Assembly (NCBI RefSeq): GCF_036588685.1
Contig: NC_086374.1
Span: 72,290,457 to 72,354,456 of the forward strand
Direction: 5' to 3'
DNA: 64,000 nt
Source of the DNA: Mytilus trossulus
Lineage: Eukaryota > Mollusca > Bivalvia > Mytilida > Mytilidae
In this document: piece after piece, positions 1 to 12,330 of the stretch
Layout: each line of letters begins with the position of its first letter
How positions within the stretch are numbered: the first letter of the stretch is position 1
Notes under the pieces: generated by a model
Seen by the model: only the letters and a program-made list of their open reading frames with translations
Told to the model about the DNA's origin: nothing
Database searches by the model: none
Program-made: the position numbers and the translations under genes

Positions 1-100
1 ATATATCCAAATGATTGTAGAAGAATGTACTTGACCTTCTTTTACCATTGTTCAACTGAAATTGATGTTTCAAACAAAACCTGGATAGCTTATATATATT

Positions 101-470
101 TTATGTGACAATTACAAACAGCATGACTAGAACTCGAATTAGTCGTAGTATGAACGTAGGCAGGTCGTAAGAAGAACGTAATGGGCACAGTCTTAACGTG
201 CTAGAATCGGACGATGGTCTGGAACAGCGTGGTATACATATGGTATAGTCGTAGTAGACGCGTGGTTGGGTTGTGGAAAGAACGTGATGGTCGTAGTGAG
301 ATCTTATCAACGTCGCTTTGAGATCGTCTCTCCGACTAGAATCGAGCTGTCGCTACGATGTTACAGCGACCTTCGTGATCTTAGCCACGAACTTACGGCA
401 CTTTCGCTCCGCTTCTACTACGATCTGAATTCGCTGTGACCGCACCACGATTGTTTGAACATTTTCAAAG
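101..470. other. Unusual CG-rich segment, identity unknown
   Basis: This stretch is visibly richer in G, C and CpG than the rest of the window, with recurring words like gtcgta, gaacgta and acgat. It has no long open frame, and the two minus-strand ORFs in it look like chance. It may be the edge of a repeat or of an uncharacterised element. Confidence 0.3.
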
Positions 471-959
471 TTGGTCTACGCTCTCCACGATCATGAAGAC
501 CTCACCAAGACAGTACCACGACCATACTGCAATTAACGTAATTGCACTATAATCGTAAAAATCTGCATATTTTTCTGGGATTGTAGCATAGTGTGACGGG
601 ATAATTAACGTTTCTAATTGTTTATTACCCTTTTCTGGGTGACAGTGTTCCTTTGATAACATTTTACGGTTTTTATAGTTCACAGCTCGTTCGCTATGTT
701 CGTATATGTTGTGGCGTTTTAGATTTAAACGAACGTAATCTATGTCATAATGTTTATGTCAGGAATTTCCTAAATATAAATCACTATAGGTTTTACTGAA
801 TGCTTCCAAAGATAAGATTTTGTTTAAGAGTTTGTTTGTACCTTTGAAAACTTATCTCAAACGGGATAGCACGCCATCCTACTTTTTTTTTTACCGTGCA
901 TGGAAATTTAGATACGACCCTAGTAAACTTATGGAGTGAATCAGATGTGGTTACTTAAA

Positions 960-2290
960 ATTCCAAAGATCTTTCAGAGTACATACAATCTTACTCTCTT
1001 TCATCTTGTAAAAGTATTAAAACATTTGACTTTTCTACTCTTTACACAAGTATCCCACATTCCAAACTAAAAGACAAATTGAAAGAGTTGGTATTACTTT
1101 GCTTCATAAAAAAAAAATGACCAACGTAAATACAAGTATGTTGTCTTAGGGAGGGATGAATCCTACTTTTTAAAGAATCACTCTGATTCAAACAAAAAAT
1201 ACTCTGAAACTGATATTATCAAGATGCTTGATTTCTTGATTGACAACATATTTATTACGTTCGAAGGACGTGTTTTTCAACAGACTGTCGGCATTCCAAT
1301 GGGAACAAACTGTGCACCTCTACTTGCCGACCTGTTTTTTTATTAATATGAGGCTGACTTCATGCAGGAACTTCTCAGGAAGAAAGATAAGAAGTTAGCA
1401 ATATCCTTTAACTCTACTTTCCGCTTTATAGATGATGTTCTTTCACTGTTTAAACAATTCAAAATTTGGTGACTATGTGGAACGCATCTATCATCGAACA
1501 AGAGATAAAGGATAATACAGATACAGTTAAGTCGGCTTCATATCTTGACTTACATCTAGAAATTGCCCATTAGGGTCGGTTGAAAACAAAACTTTACGAC
1601 AAAAGAGATGATTTCAGCTTTCCAATTGTGAACTTTCCATTTCTAAGTAGCAACATTACAGCAGCACCTGCATACGGGGTATATACCTCCCAATTCATAC
1701 GATATTCCCGTACTTGCATTTCCTATCATGATTTTCTTGATAGAGGGTTACTGCTCACAAGGAAGCTATACAAACCAAGAGTTCCAAATGGTGAAGTTGA
1801 AATCATCCCTTCGTAAATTTTACGGACGACATCACGAGTTGGTTGACCGTTATGGAATAACCGTTTCACAAATGATATCGGAAATGTTCCTTACGTCGTA
1901 ACTACAATCCCCTTCCCTTTCATGAATGTGACCTACCGAATTAGACTATTTACCGGATTTGTAATCACATAAGCAACACGACGGGTGCCACATGTGGAGC
2001 AGGATCTGCTTACCATTCCGGAGCACCTGAGATTACCCTCAGTTTTTGTTGGGGTTTGCGTGCTGTTCTACCCGCATTACTGACAATTTTACCTATTGTG
2101 TCAGTTTGTTTTGTTCAAACATCGTTGTCAATATAATGAAATTTGATGCGACTGTCATACAAAAGAGGGACGAAAATACCAAAGGGACAGTCAAACTCAT
2201 AAATCGAAAATAATCTGACAACGCCATGGCTAAAAATGAAAAAGACAAACAGACAAACAATAGTACACATGACACATCATAGAAAACTAA
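960..2290 (+). mobile_element. Penelope-like element remnant (RT core to 3' tail)
   Basis: Broken reverse transcriptase with typical Penelope-like motifs: TFDFSTLYTSIPH near 1022, QTVGIPMGTNCAPLLADL near 1290, FRFIDDVLS near 1430, then SASYLDLHLE. An in-frame stop follows LADLFLY, and several frameshifts separate the pieces. A C-terminal part (FYGRHHELVDRYGITVSQM) ends in a stop near 1900, followed by a 3' tail seen again at 17.6, 26.6 and 37.6 kb. It is inactive. No GIY-YIG endonuclease was identified. Confidence 0.8.
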
Positions 2291-3533
2291 AGAAAAATAA
2301 CAAGTTTACAAGTTAGATGTTTAGCTAGCTATAAAACATGGTTTAATCCACCAATTGCTACTCAAGAAAATGCATGTACATAGTCAGGAATATGACAATT
2401 TTCATCAGTTTTTTTTATGTGTTTGGTATAGTTATCAAAGGTATCAGGATTATAATTTAATACACAAGACTCGTGTTTCGTCTCCACAAGACTCACCAGT
2501 GACGCTCATATCAAAACAGTTAAAAAGCTTTTGATTTTACATTGATTATGGACTGTCTGTTTTGAGTTTTCCAAGAAGTTCAGTATCAATTGTGATTTTA
2601 CTTTTTGCTTAAGGTCGTGTTATTCTCTGACTGTTAATGGCGTATATACACCAAATCTATTGGATGTAATACATTTCCTGATTGATAATTTAATGTCAGA
2701 TGTTTGATTTTTTATTAGATATCATTGGCTTTGAACTAGTTGCAGGAATTGCGGGTACTATCAGATCTGCACTAAATGTCTATTTTGTTACTTTGGATGT
2801 ACAAGTTCCCGGCCACGTCCGCTCTGGATTTTTGTTAGATGTATTTTTATTTGTATCCATCTGATGAGTTAAGCCTTTTTCAACTGATTTTTAAAGTTAG
2901 TCTGTAACATCAATGTCCTAGGTAAGGGAATGATTGGTATCCCGCTGACACCCCGCCACATTCTGTTATATGTGCCTTTCGCAAGTTAGGATACTGTAAA
3001 ATTGGGAAATACCAAACAAAAAAGTTAAAAGTTGGATCTGCTCATGTGTCAACATTACGAATGTGCTAGATGAAAATATTATTTTAGAAGCTCATAATGT
3101 GAATACTGACCACGATTTTTTTTCAGTAAATAACAAAAAGGTAATCACTGCAATACAATTTATAAACTGAAATATGCGTATCTGATACAATAAAAGAATA
3201 AGTTGATTAACAATATACTTGTATTAAGACGATTACACGTTGAGCAGCCAACAGGTAAAACATCCAAAGACAGATAACATACAATATAAATAAAAAACCG
3301 ATCTTCCACAAGCATATCAGAATACGGGAGCGATGAGAGATCGTTTTTTCTATTAGATTGGATAACATCTTCTTACAAGTATATACTTAAATAAAACCTT
3401 TAAATATGATATAAATTTGAAAAGACAAGTGCTCTTTTTGGACAAAATAAAATCTTTCAAAAATTGTTATATTTTCAAACAATGATATAAAGTAGATAAC
3501 AGGGGCATTTCAAATATAGGCGTTAAAAGCTGA

Positions 3534-3952
3534 TTATGCTTTAACAATCTCCCCTAATAACTTTTCTAATGCCTTTGTGTAACCAGGATCTCGTCTATAA
3601 AAATGCAAGCAATACAATGATCGAAGTCCCATTGGCAGACTAATAGATTTCTGTAAGTACATTGGTATAACTGATTGTGTGTTCGAATATAGTCGATCAT
3701 TAAGATTTGACATCTTCTCAACGTAGGGCCATGTGTTAGTAAAAAAGTCTTCCGATAGTAGAAGAAAGACTATTTTTGAGGTATGCATTCCTCTGTGAAC
3801 AGCGTCAAGATAATTCTGGTCAACGCCTCCATCTATGATAAAGTCGGCGATTTTAATGTTATTTTTACCATTAGATAATTCCAAAATGTTTTCTTTCAAC
3901 AATTTTACAGTACATTCATCTACCTTGTTTGCTAGAATTATAATATCAGGAG
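3534..3952 (-). CDS. Gene B last exon: TIR-like domain and stop
   Basis: A 419-nt terminal exon with acceptor ATATTTTGTAG, encoding 138 residues and TAA. It is paralogous to the gene A TIR-like exon, with shared segments KIADFII, KIVFLLLSEDFF, W-P-x-V, KMSNL, LPMGLRSL and KALEKLL. The first strand is PDIIILANKVDE, again without canonical box 1. Four residues after the Trp (TWPYVEKM) there is a Glu, at the spacing of the catalytic W-x-x-x-E of SARM1-type NADase TIRs, whereas gene A has Ser. Whether it is active is unknown. The frame is intact over the whole exon, which argues for recent or continuing function. Confidence 0.8.
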
Positions 3953-6900
3953 CTACAAAATATTGAGAAAAACAAATTTGATAATTGATAAATACAAAAC
4001 TATATTGAACAACTCGCCGTTTTAGCATCTAATAATTTCTGAATAACAGTATCATAAAATTATAAAATATAAAGACAGCAGTAACCCTAAAGAGCTATAA
4101 AAGTCTTCAAAATTACATTACATAAATGTTGATATATGCATGTAAGATCATAAACAAACATATTTTTCATTATTTTGACATGGTTTGGTTGTTATTCTAA
4201 TGAAACAAAGTTAACATAAGATTACATTCATAATAAATTAGAGTATTGTATATTTTCTTATTTTACATTCAACAATGAATAAAATGATAGAACAATAGTT
4301 AAGTTGTTTGCATAGTGTAAAATTTGATAAAATAGATAAGAGACATCGTCATATGATTTTATGTGTTTAAATTAGAATATGTATATATCCTCTAGTATAG
4401 AAACAAAAGCTATGTTGATAGTATATGTTGATCATGTAGAAAAAGGAACGTTCACAATCTGAAACTGTACAGTCAGATTATAATAACATGGTGTGTTTTA
4501 CAACCAAACACAATATTGACTTCTTGTTTATATACTTAATGTGTTGTTTGAAACTGTTCTCGGTAGACCAACCGTATATATTGAGGGGAAGAGATTCCTA
4601 GCAGCTGGAGCGGGACACGAATAAATTTATGAGCATTATGGTTCCATGTCAAGAAGGTTCTTTACTAAATCCTGCAACATATTTTGGAAAATTATCAAAA
4701 AGGAGCAAGACACGATATTAAAAAAACACACAGATGGTGAAGTTTTGACAGCAGCTGCAATTGTAAGAGCGGATATCAAATCCAAATTTAGTCATCTAAG
4801 AATCCAGGATTGAAACTTTTTTTGCACAAACGAGCGTCCCGTCTACAAAAGACCCACCAGTCATACTCGAATCAAAAAAAATAATTAAAAAGGCCAAATA
4901 AAGTATCATAATTCTTATATCATTTGCATCTCTATAAATACTTGAATTGGATTGGTCAAGTAGAATATTTTTCTTGGTTTACACCTCGATAAACCATGTA
5001 ATCTATTCATGCGCGATACACATTATTGCAGGGATACTGGGATTTTCAGCAAGTTGAGATTATAAAACAATTACATAACAGTTGTTTCTATTCTAATGCA
5101 TATATAACCAAAAAAAAAAAGAAATAAAATAAATGCACTAAAGCTTCGAAAATGTATAAAAATAAAATTTTAAAAAAATACCGGGAAATTTCACGAATGA
5201 TTTGGCGAATTTACGTCATGGCAAACACGACGTCCTACGATTAAAAACTTTCAGACGGAAGATTATTTCGATACTTTTACGCTTCAAATTCGGATAGTAT
5301 CTTATTAAAATAAAGTTTTTGAGGTAGGTGCTAGTTCAGTTTAGATTCTGTTGCATTTATCGAACAAAATTTAAGTTTTTAACAAAGTCAAGATGGCCGC
5401 GTACTCCTTAGTTACGACCTGTCATTGTGCTTCTGATGGTACATATAATAGCCATCAAAGTAATAATGTAAATTAATAATCGCGTTTGTTTGGCTGAAGA
5501 ATTATAAGGATTGAACACATTTTTTCTAGAGGTTATTGATGTGTAAACCGGGTGGTTAACTCACAAACTGAATAAAAGTCCGAAGGACTTTTATGTCAAG
5601 TTTGTGAGTTAACCGCCCCGGTTTACACATCAATAACCTCTAGAAAAAATGTGTTTAATCCTATAATAAATAAAAAGGCAACAGTCTAAAATGGTTGTAC
5701 GGCATAATAAAAATTGCAAGGAAACTTGGACTACAATTTTACAAAAGACTATTCGTTTTCGTCTAGTTTCGCTCACTGAAATGATTACTAGTATTAAAAA
5801 TAGAAAACAATCGTCTTTTGTCAATGTTTTAAACGAAAAGGACAATAACTTTGACTATTCCAAATGTAATCAATTTTCGCCTGTGAAATATAAATCTAAT
5901 GAAGATTATTTTCTGTGACAAGGTATTTGCCTAACCGTATACTGTGGATTTATTATTATTTGTATGATACCAATTTTCGTGGTTTTCGTTGGACCGAGTA
6001 AATCACGAATTGAAATGATTAACGAATCACAAATTTGCTATGAGGTTGTATACAGGCTAAGATGAAACCAATAAATGAAATATACACGAAAATGCAAGAT
6101 TTCCGCGGTCCACGAACACTGATATCTACGAAAATAAATGAATCAACAGTACTTAAGATTTTACGAAACAATTCGGACAATGTTTCCCAGTCTCGCTTAG
6201 TGGTTTTAATAATGAACGTTTTGAATGGTAAGGAAATCCAACTGTGCAATGTATTTCTTTATTGTTCAAGTATTTAGTGACAATCCTTGTTTGGATTTTA
6301 AACTTATATAATTCTATTTCTTGTTCTTATTACTCGATTAGATGGCATAACATAGCCTTTTTTCAGGTCCATGAAATGCAAATAAATTAGTAAGCAATGC
6401 ATGATCTTTGCAAACATTGTATAGTATTTTTAGCAAATTACTAGCATGACATAATCTTTTCATTTAAGTGTTAAACTATAAGTTTAGATATAAAGATGCT
6501 AAGACTTCAAACAAGCTCATACAAAATGTAGTTGTGCTTGATATGTTTGAGAGCACACACAATTTGTAGTATAAGTGTGAAAAATTGATTTTTCGTGAGA
6601 TCTTTATAGTGTGAAAAAAAACTCAAAACTATAATTCAATGCTTGTTAAGTAGTATTGAAACTTACACAAGAAGTTTTAAGTTCTTATATCAAAGACCAA
6701 GTTCTAAAAATATTTATTGATATAAAAAAATCCTTATAAATTTCTATGAGTGATTTAATTGGTTTAAGACGTGCAAATTAAAATGTCTACCTTATGTGCA
6801 AATCCAAATGTAAATATCTTATAACTAATAACTAATACGTATATGTTTTATCTGACTGCATCTTAGTCGATTGATCGTGATTCAATAATCAATTTCTTTA

Positions 6901-9900
6901 TTTTTCTTATCCATCAGTTTAAATGTATGAAGCATGCTAATTGTAATGTATGCAGACATATACTCACCTTGATGTGTAAATTAGAATACCAACTGAATTT
7001 GAACTAACTTTTATATTACAAATTAGCTGATTTTTATTTTATCTATATATATATTTTGCCATTGCGATGTCAGTTTATACACAACTAATGGGTTTGAAAG
7101 TCCCTTTGCTTGTACATTACGCCTCTCTTAAACGATAATAAAATAAGTATTACTTGCAAAATCTTGGTTCGAGATTTCTTTTGAGTCTTGCTTTGTCATT
7201 TGACACTTGCACATTTGCACTGGATTTGGCTCTATATGAATATAAAGATTCATTTTGTTCTAAATAATTTTCAGTCATAATGAAAATTTAAACCTATTTG
7301 ATGAGACATAAGTGAATAACAAAATCAAGATGTCAACATTAGAAATTTCGCAGAAAAAGTAGATTTTATGTGACAAAATGAATGTAACATATTGTAAAAC
7401 TTGATAATGTAAATATGAGGCAACCACTTTAAGTCTGCGTTGCATATACTATTTTGATGAACAATATATTTTGTCATAACTCTCTGAAGAAAGGAAGGTT
7501 TATCTTTATGATAACTATTAGTTTCCCTAGCTGAATAGTTTAAACCTATATCAATATCACTGTTACAAGAGCGAATTCAGGATCCCCAATGCTCTCCAAC
7601 TTTGTACTTGTTTGGCTTTATAAATATTTTGATATGAGCGTCACTGATGAGTCGAAACGCGCGTCTGGCGTACTAAATTATAATCCTGGTACATTTGATA
7701 ACTATTAACAATGTTTATGTTACGTGATCATTAACACTTTTACAACGTATTTTCAACAATTTCGCAGAAAGAATCAGAAAATTTGTAAAGACAAGTTTTT
7801 TTGTTATGGTTTTAACTTTATGAACAATAAAATTGATACATAAATCAGAGTTGGTAACTAAAGATTCAGTTCATTGGTAGTTTGCAGAAAGTATATTAAA
7901 CAGGAAAACGACTCCATTGTAAAGTATGTTTTACTAAAGCTTAATTCCAAATTTCAGAAATACATTGATTTACAGTTTCTTCATATCAGAATTAGTTAAA
8001 ATTGAAGTTGATGAAAGATACAATGTAAATAAGAAGTGCAAAATCTGAAGTACCAATATAAAATTCCTTAGAGCCACTACGAGAAGAAAGGACAGACGGA
8101 CGAACTGACACAGTAATGTTGTGCTCGATTGTAAGAATGTTTTCAAAAGTAATATTGTTTATATAATGAAAATGACAAAAACAAAATACCGTTATCTATG
8201 TTCGTCACCATATTTCCGTCACCAATTACTACTGTTCTAGCATGTATAACAATCGGGCTGATCATTCGTGTCTGCCTCTTCTAAAGAAACAAACAAACGA
8301 TAAAAAGATATAAATTAAAACATATAGACAATTTCGGTATAGTGTCTTTTAAGTTCTTTTGAACGAGGTTTAGCAAGGGGGTAGTGCGAGCTTCAGTGAG
8401 CTGCTTTTCCTGCTTTGAGCAGATAACTTGACGATTGACGCCACTGAACATGGAGTTGTTCCTGTTCATGTGTGCAAGTAAGCAGAAAATGTATTACGTC
8501 ACTGGAATACGACTACAGTATCATTATAAGGTCACAAAAGATCATATAACACTCATCAACAGCAATACTAAAAAAATTACAATGTTAGTGGTCGGAGATT
8601 TAGAGCGATATCTGAATAGTATACACATACAAGCTAGTGGTATCTGTTGAGCTGTCTGTTAATATATGATAATATTAATACGCCAAATAGTAGGATAAAT
8701 ATGTATCTTATTTACCATTTTGCTACAGACCGGGAAAATGTACCGCAATTCGATTTATCATTGCTGTTAGCAAGCAAATAAAATCACCAATAGATTATTT
8801 GGTGGAACAATATACTTTGTGCGTCGACTTCTAAGGCTAGCAAGACTGTGACTTTTTATGTGCTGGTGTATGTTGTTTTATGTATTTGTTTTATCCTGTA
8901 GTTAGTCACTACGTCGATGTAATCATGAATATCTATTATATAGCTATGTTAATAAATTTACTGTTTGCAAAAGTATGAATTATTCTAAATACTAAGGATG
9001 TTCTTAATAAAAGGCAAAAAAACCTTTGACGTATTGGGCACAACTTTTTGGAACTTTTGGTCTTCAATGCCCTTCAACTTTGTACTTTTTTATCTGAGCG
9101 TCACTGGTTGGTCTTTTGAAGACGGAACGCGCGTCTCACGTATCAAATTAAAAACCTGGTACCTTTTGATAGCTATTATGTGTGTGTTTCTCTGTCCTAT
9201 ATGTTATCCTATTTATTTGTTTTGTAGTCCTGTCATGTAATGTTGTCATTTAAAAGTTATATTTAACTTTGCCATAATAGCGGTTTGGTTTGTTTTGCCA
9301 TAAAACCAGGTTCAATCCACCATTGTTGTTCTTAAAATGTCCTGTACCAAGTCAGGAAAATGGCTATTGCTGTATTATAGTTCGTTGCTGTGTGTGTTAC
9401 GTTTGAGTGTTGTGTTTCTGTTGTGTCATAGTTATCCGGTTATATTTCATGTGTTTCCCTCAGGTTTAGTTTGAAACCCGGATTTAATTTTTTCTCAATC
9501 GATTTATGAATTTTGAACAGCAGTATTCTACTGTTACCTTTATTATAAACTGAATTACAATGATAGGAATAGGTTTTATTGTAAATGTACATGTATATTG
9601 TAAGATATTCACTTCAAATGTTTGTTTGAATAATTCAAATACAAACAAATAGTACAATTTCATGCAACTTAAAATTCTTGATAAGAATGATTCAATAAGT
9701 GTTCTTCGGTGATATCAAAATCCATAAGCTTCCATTTCATACTCACATTACCAAAATGGTTCATTCATTGACAGGGCTACAGCTGTGCATAAGAACTATT
9801 TAATTTAAATATGTACTTCTTTTTTGTATGGTCGTTAAAAGCAGGGCATGAACCATTGGTTATAAAAATCATGTCAGAAGTCAAAATGATTTAGAAATTG

Positions 9901-11311
9901 TTAACCAAAATAAGGATAAAAATAATAGGCTAATATACAAACAAAATCTAGAAAACTCCTATGAAAAATTATATAATGATAAAATATTAAATTTACAAGA
10001 GAATAGCAAACTCCAACTTTTTAAAAAAATAAAGAAAAGCTATAACTTTGAACCATACCTACTTTCTCAAAACTTTGAATATAGACAACTAATTTCTAAA
10101 TTTCGAATAAGTGACCACTGCTTATTAATAGAAACTGGAAGATACAGGAAAATTCCCAGAGATTTAAGACTATGTACACATTGTGATGTACTAGATGATG
10201 AGTTTCATTTCTTTTTTAAATGTAAAATAAATGAACAATTAAGAAAAGAATTTTTAAATGAAAATAAATATAATAACTTAAATGATATAGATAAATTAAA
10301 ACATATTCTCAATCCTGAAACAAAACAGGACACTTGCAAATTAGGCTCCTTTTTAAAAAAGTCACTAAGACTGAGGGCAGGGAGTCCTTGATATAATTTG
10401 AATCTCTTATATATATAATATATATATTGATTTAAAAAAAAAAGACAAATTATAGTTCAAAGTGTGTCCATTGTTTATTTTCATTGTTTTATGTAAACTG
10501 TATATTATGTATAATGTTTTAAGCCATTGGTCCATATGGGCGTAAAGTGCTTTTCAATAAAGTTCAAATATATAAAAATTACCATTACTGAAATTTTATT
10601 TTACTAGTTACAATTTTTATACGCATTACAATTTGAACACCAATCGTTCGTTATATTATTATGCGTTATGCTCAAAATACCAATAACGTTGCCGATCGAC
10701 AAGACATATCTATAATAACAACTCAAAAAAGTATTGAAATTATCAAGATTCCTCTTCTCACATTAATTTCCAGTTAAGGTTCCTTAGTTATTCTGAAATG
10801 ACACTGAGTGTCATTATATCACTTGCACAAACAAAAATAGAGTTAAAATTGTTTTAGATATTCTAGCACAAATATGGTTAAACTGAAATTATGTTGAAAA
10901 TTTTAAAAATGTGATTTTTTTTTATTGAAAAGTCATATGACCAAATAAACATAAGAGGCAAATATTGTTGAATTATTTGGATAAACTTTATATATGCCTT
11001 ACCTTTTTAGAGGAGCACTTATTAATCCTAATCATATCTTTTATAAGCAATCATTAGGTAGATTGTGTTAAATTAATGGCATATTAATTGCATTGATCAG
11101 TAACACTCATGTTTGTATTGTGTTTGAATGTATCAAGACTATGCATCTATATTACCGTGATTGTTAACTCCTTTTGTTCCCACGGTAACACATTCATGCC
11201 AATACAAATTTGGACGTTCATTAGAAGCACATTTGTTGTTATTTGATTCTTCCCTAGCAACCGGACTAACATTCATTTTGTTGTCTTGTTTTGTCAAAGT
11301 GCTGTCAGCGT
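3534..11311 (-). CDS. Gene B: paralogue with RHIM-like exons and a TIR-like domain, no Ig exons (partial model)
   Basis: This is the 3' part of a second minus-strand gene about 9 kb downstream of gene A. Its recognisable exons are 11156-11311 (TKQD linker plus RHIM-like end), 8190-8280 (RHIM-like, possibly broken), 7154-7219 (TKQDSKE linker) and 3534-3952 (TIR-like, stop). Three of the exons match gene A in order and sequence, but no Ig exon lies between the linker and the TIR-like domain. Skipping 8190-8280 gives an open frame through the other three. I found no convincing Death domain or first exon between 11.3 and 20 kb, so the N-terminal half is missing, diverged or not visible. It could be a pseudogene or an expressed short paralogue. 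Confidence 0.55.
5501..5666. repeat. Long near-perfect hairpin (foldback element)
   Basis: Two arms of about 82 bp are reverse complements with only a few mismatches and a 3-nt loop (gaa at about 5582). The shared arm runs from attata at the edge to aaaagtcc at the tip. It looks like a young foldback MITE or a palindromic insertion. No coding content. Confidence 0.85.
7154..7219 (-). CDS. Gene B linker exon TKQDSKE
   Basis: A 66-nt phase 1-1 exon with acceptor AAATCCAG and donor GCAA/GTAATA. It encodes MTKQDSKEISNQDFA, nearly the same as the gene A exon at 38286-38363 and at the same relative place after the RHIM-like exon. The Cys-rich start QMCKCQ is specific to this copy. It splices to the TIR-like exon in frame. 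Confidence 0.6.
8190..8280 (-). pseudogene. Gene B RHIM-like exon with a 1-nt indel
   Basis: This is homologous to the gene A exon at 38977-39066: same acceptor type (TCTTTAG), shared ACACGAATGA segment, and the core ARTVVIGDGNMVTN matching QAATVVMGDRNVVTK. Between the shared segment and the core this copy has 29 nt where gene A has 28. Entering from the acceptor in phase 1 therefore meets a stop, while the RHIM-like frame is open only in phase 0 or from an internal ATG. Either the exon is broken, or it uses a different upstream exon or start codon. The donor (AACG/GTATTT) is preserved, and the residues around the core are conserved despite the shift. Confidence 0.5.
9020..9180 (-). repeat. 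Short interspersed repeat family 1, copy
   Basis: Reverse-oriented copy of a roughly 200-bp family recognised by an accaggatt start, a gacgcgcgtttcgtctac core, then catcagtgacgct, and a tail with gccaaatacagctaaggt. Other copies or parts are near 2435, 4800, 7580 (reverse), 26440, 29395, 38845, 39590, 43853, 51800 and 61805. No tRNA-like head was recognised, so SINE or MITE status is open. Confidence 0.65.
9852..10580 (+). mobile_element. LINE 3' end (C-terminus of ORF2 and tail)
   Basis: Open frame of about 179 codons without an ATG, ending at 10389-10391. The C-terminus has a zinc-knuckle-like CTHCDVLDDEFHFFFKC preceded by YRQLISKFRISDHCLLIETG and followed by LKKSLRLRAGSP, as in the tail of many non-LTR retrotransposon ORF2 proteins. 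Downstream is an AT-rich 3' UTR with an AATAAA near 10555. It is 5' truncated and lies inside gene B's introns on the opposite strand. Confidence 0.8.
11156..11311 (-). CDS. Gene B exon: TKQD linker with a RHIM-like end
   Basis: A 156-nt phase 1-1 exon with acceptor ATTGCTTTAG and donor CACG/GTAATA, encoding about 52 residues. It begins DSTLTKQDNKMNVSP, related to the TKQDSKE linker exons, and ends LYWHECVTVGTKGVNNH. The end has the V-x-V-G core of a RHIM-like motif but lacks the usual Asn three residues on. It may combine the two modules that are on separate exons elsewhere. Confidence 0.55.
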
Positions 11312-12059
11312 CTAAAGCAATAGTTTTAAAACAATAATTTACTAAATGTTAAAACCAAGTTTTTAACAGAAACATTTACACCATACATACCTTTTAGCTA
11401 CATTTTCAGTCTTGAATGTTATAATCATGTTGGTTAAATTTTGTTAAACACCATCACTTGTATATGGTTAAAAGTAATGATTCACAAATAAACTAAACGA
11501 GAGATTGTCTTCTTTTCTTTACTAATATTTTAATATACTATATATCAGTTGAAGCATATGACCAGGGTTCTAGAAATTTATGGAAATCCTTTATGCAGGT
11601 TTTACTCTTTGTCAATGTTATTTTTCGCCAGTTCTTACGTCAATACAAGATTTGCAGTACCGTCGTTAAAAAAGAGGGTAAAAAGATATAAGAGGGACAG
11701 TCGAACTAATAGATCAAAAATAAACTGACAACGCCATGGCTAAAAAATAAAAAGACAAACAGACAAATGATGATGCATAAGACACAACACACAAAACTAA
11801 AGACTAAGCAATACGAACCCCGCTAAACTTATGGATTATCTCAGGTGCTCGGGTACACGGCGAACAACAATCCACAAACTCCAATTGAATAAATGTTAGT
11901 ATTTACATTGATAGATACGACTATTCATGATTTTCATTTTAAAGACGATACACTTTGTTATATTCCCTTTTTCGGAAATCGTAGTCCTGACGAATTTGTT
12001 GCACCCAAAGCAGCAATAGGTTGCAATTGGAATTTAAAACGTGAAACTATATTGAAAGC

Positions 12060-12330
12060 GGGAGGTTTGGCTAGCCATTATTCCAGGTGCAACCGACCAT
12101 TTCTTCCTTAAAAAATGTCCTGTACTAAGTTAGGAATATGGCAGTTTACAGTCTGTGTATATGCATGTTGGTGTTTTATGTACTTTAGTGGTTCTATTGT
12201 TCTGTTGTTTTCCTCTTATAGTTCATGTGTTTCCTTTAGTTTTATCTTCTTACCCGGATTTATTTTTCCTTAATAATGACACTGGAACAGCGCTATACTT
12301 TTTGTTGCAAAATCAATCAGTATATATTTT
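12060..12330 (+). repeat. Short interspersed repeat family 3, copy
   Basis: Copy of a family marked by cctgtaccaagtcaggaat and a tail resembling gattttgccatttgatta. Other plus copies are near 2335, 9235, 18015, 33370 and 38510; reverse copies are near 16435, 41225 and 63675. The spread suggests an old abundant family. It makes several chance ORFs. Confidence 0.55.
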
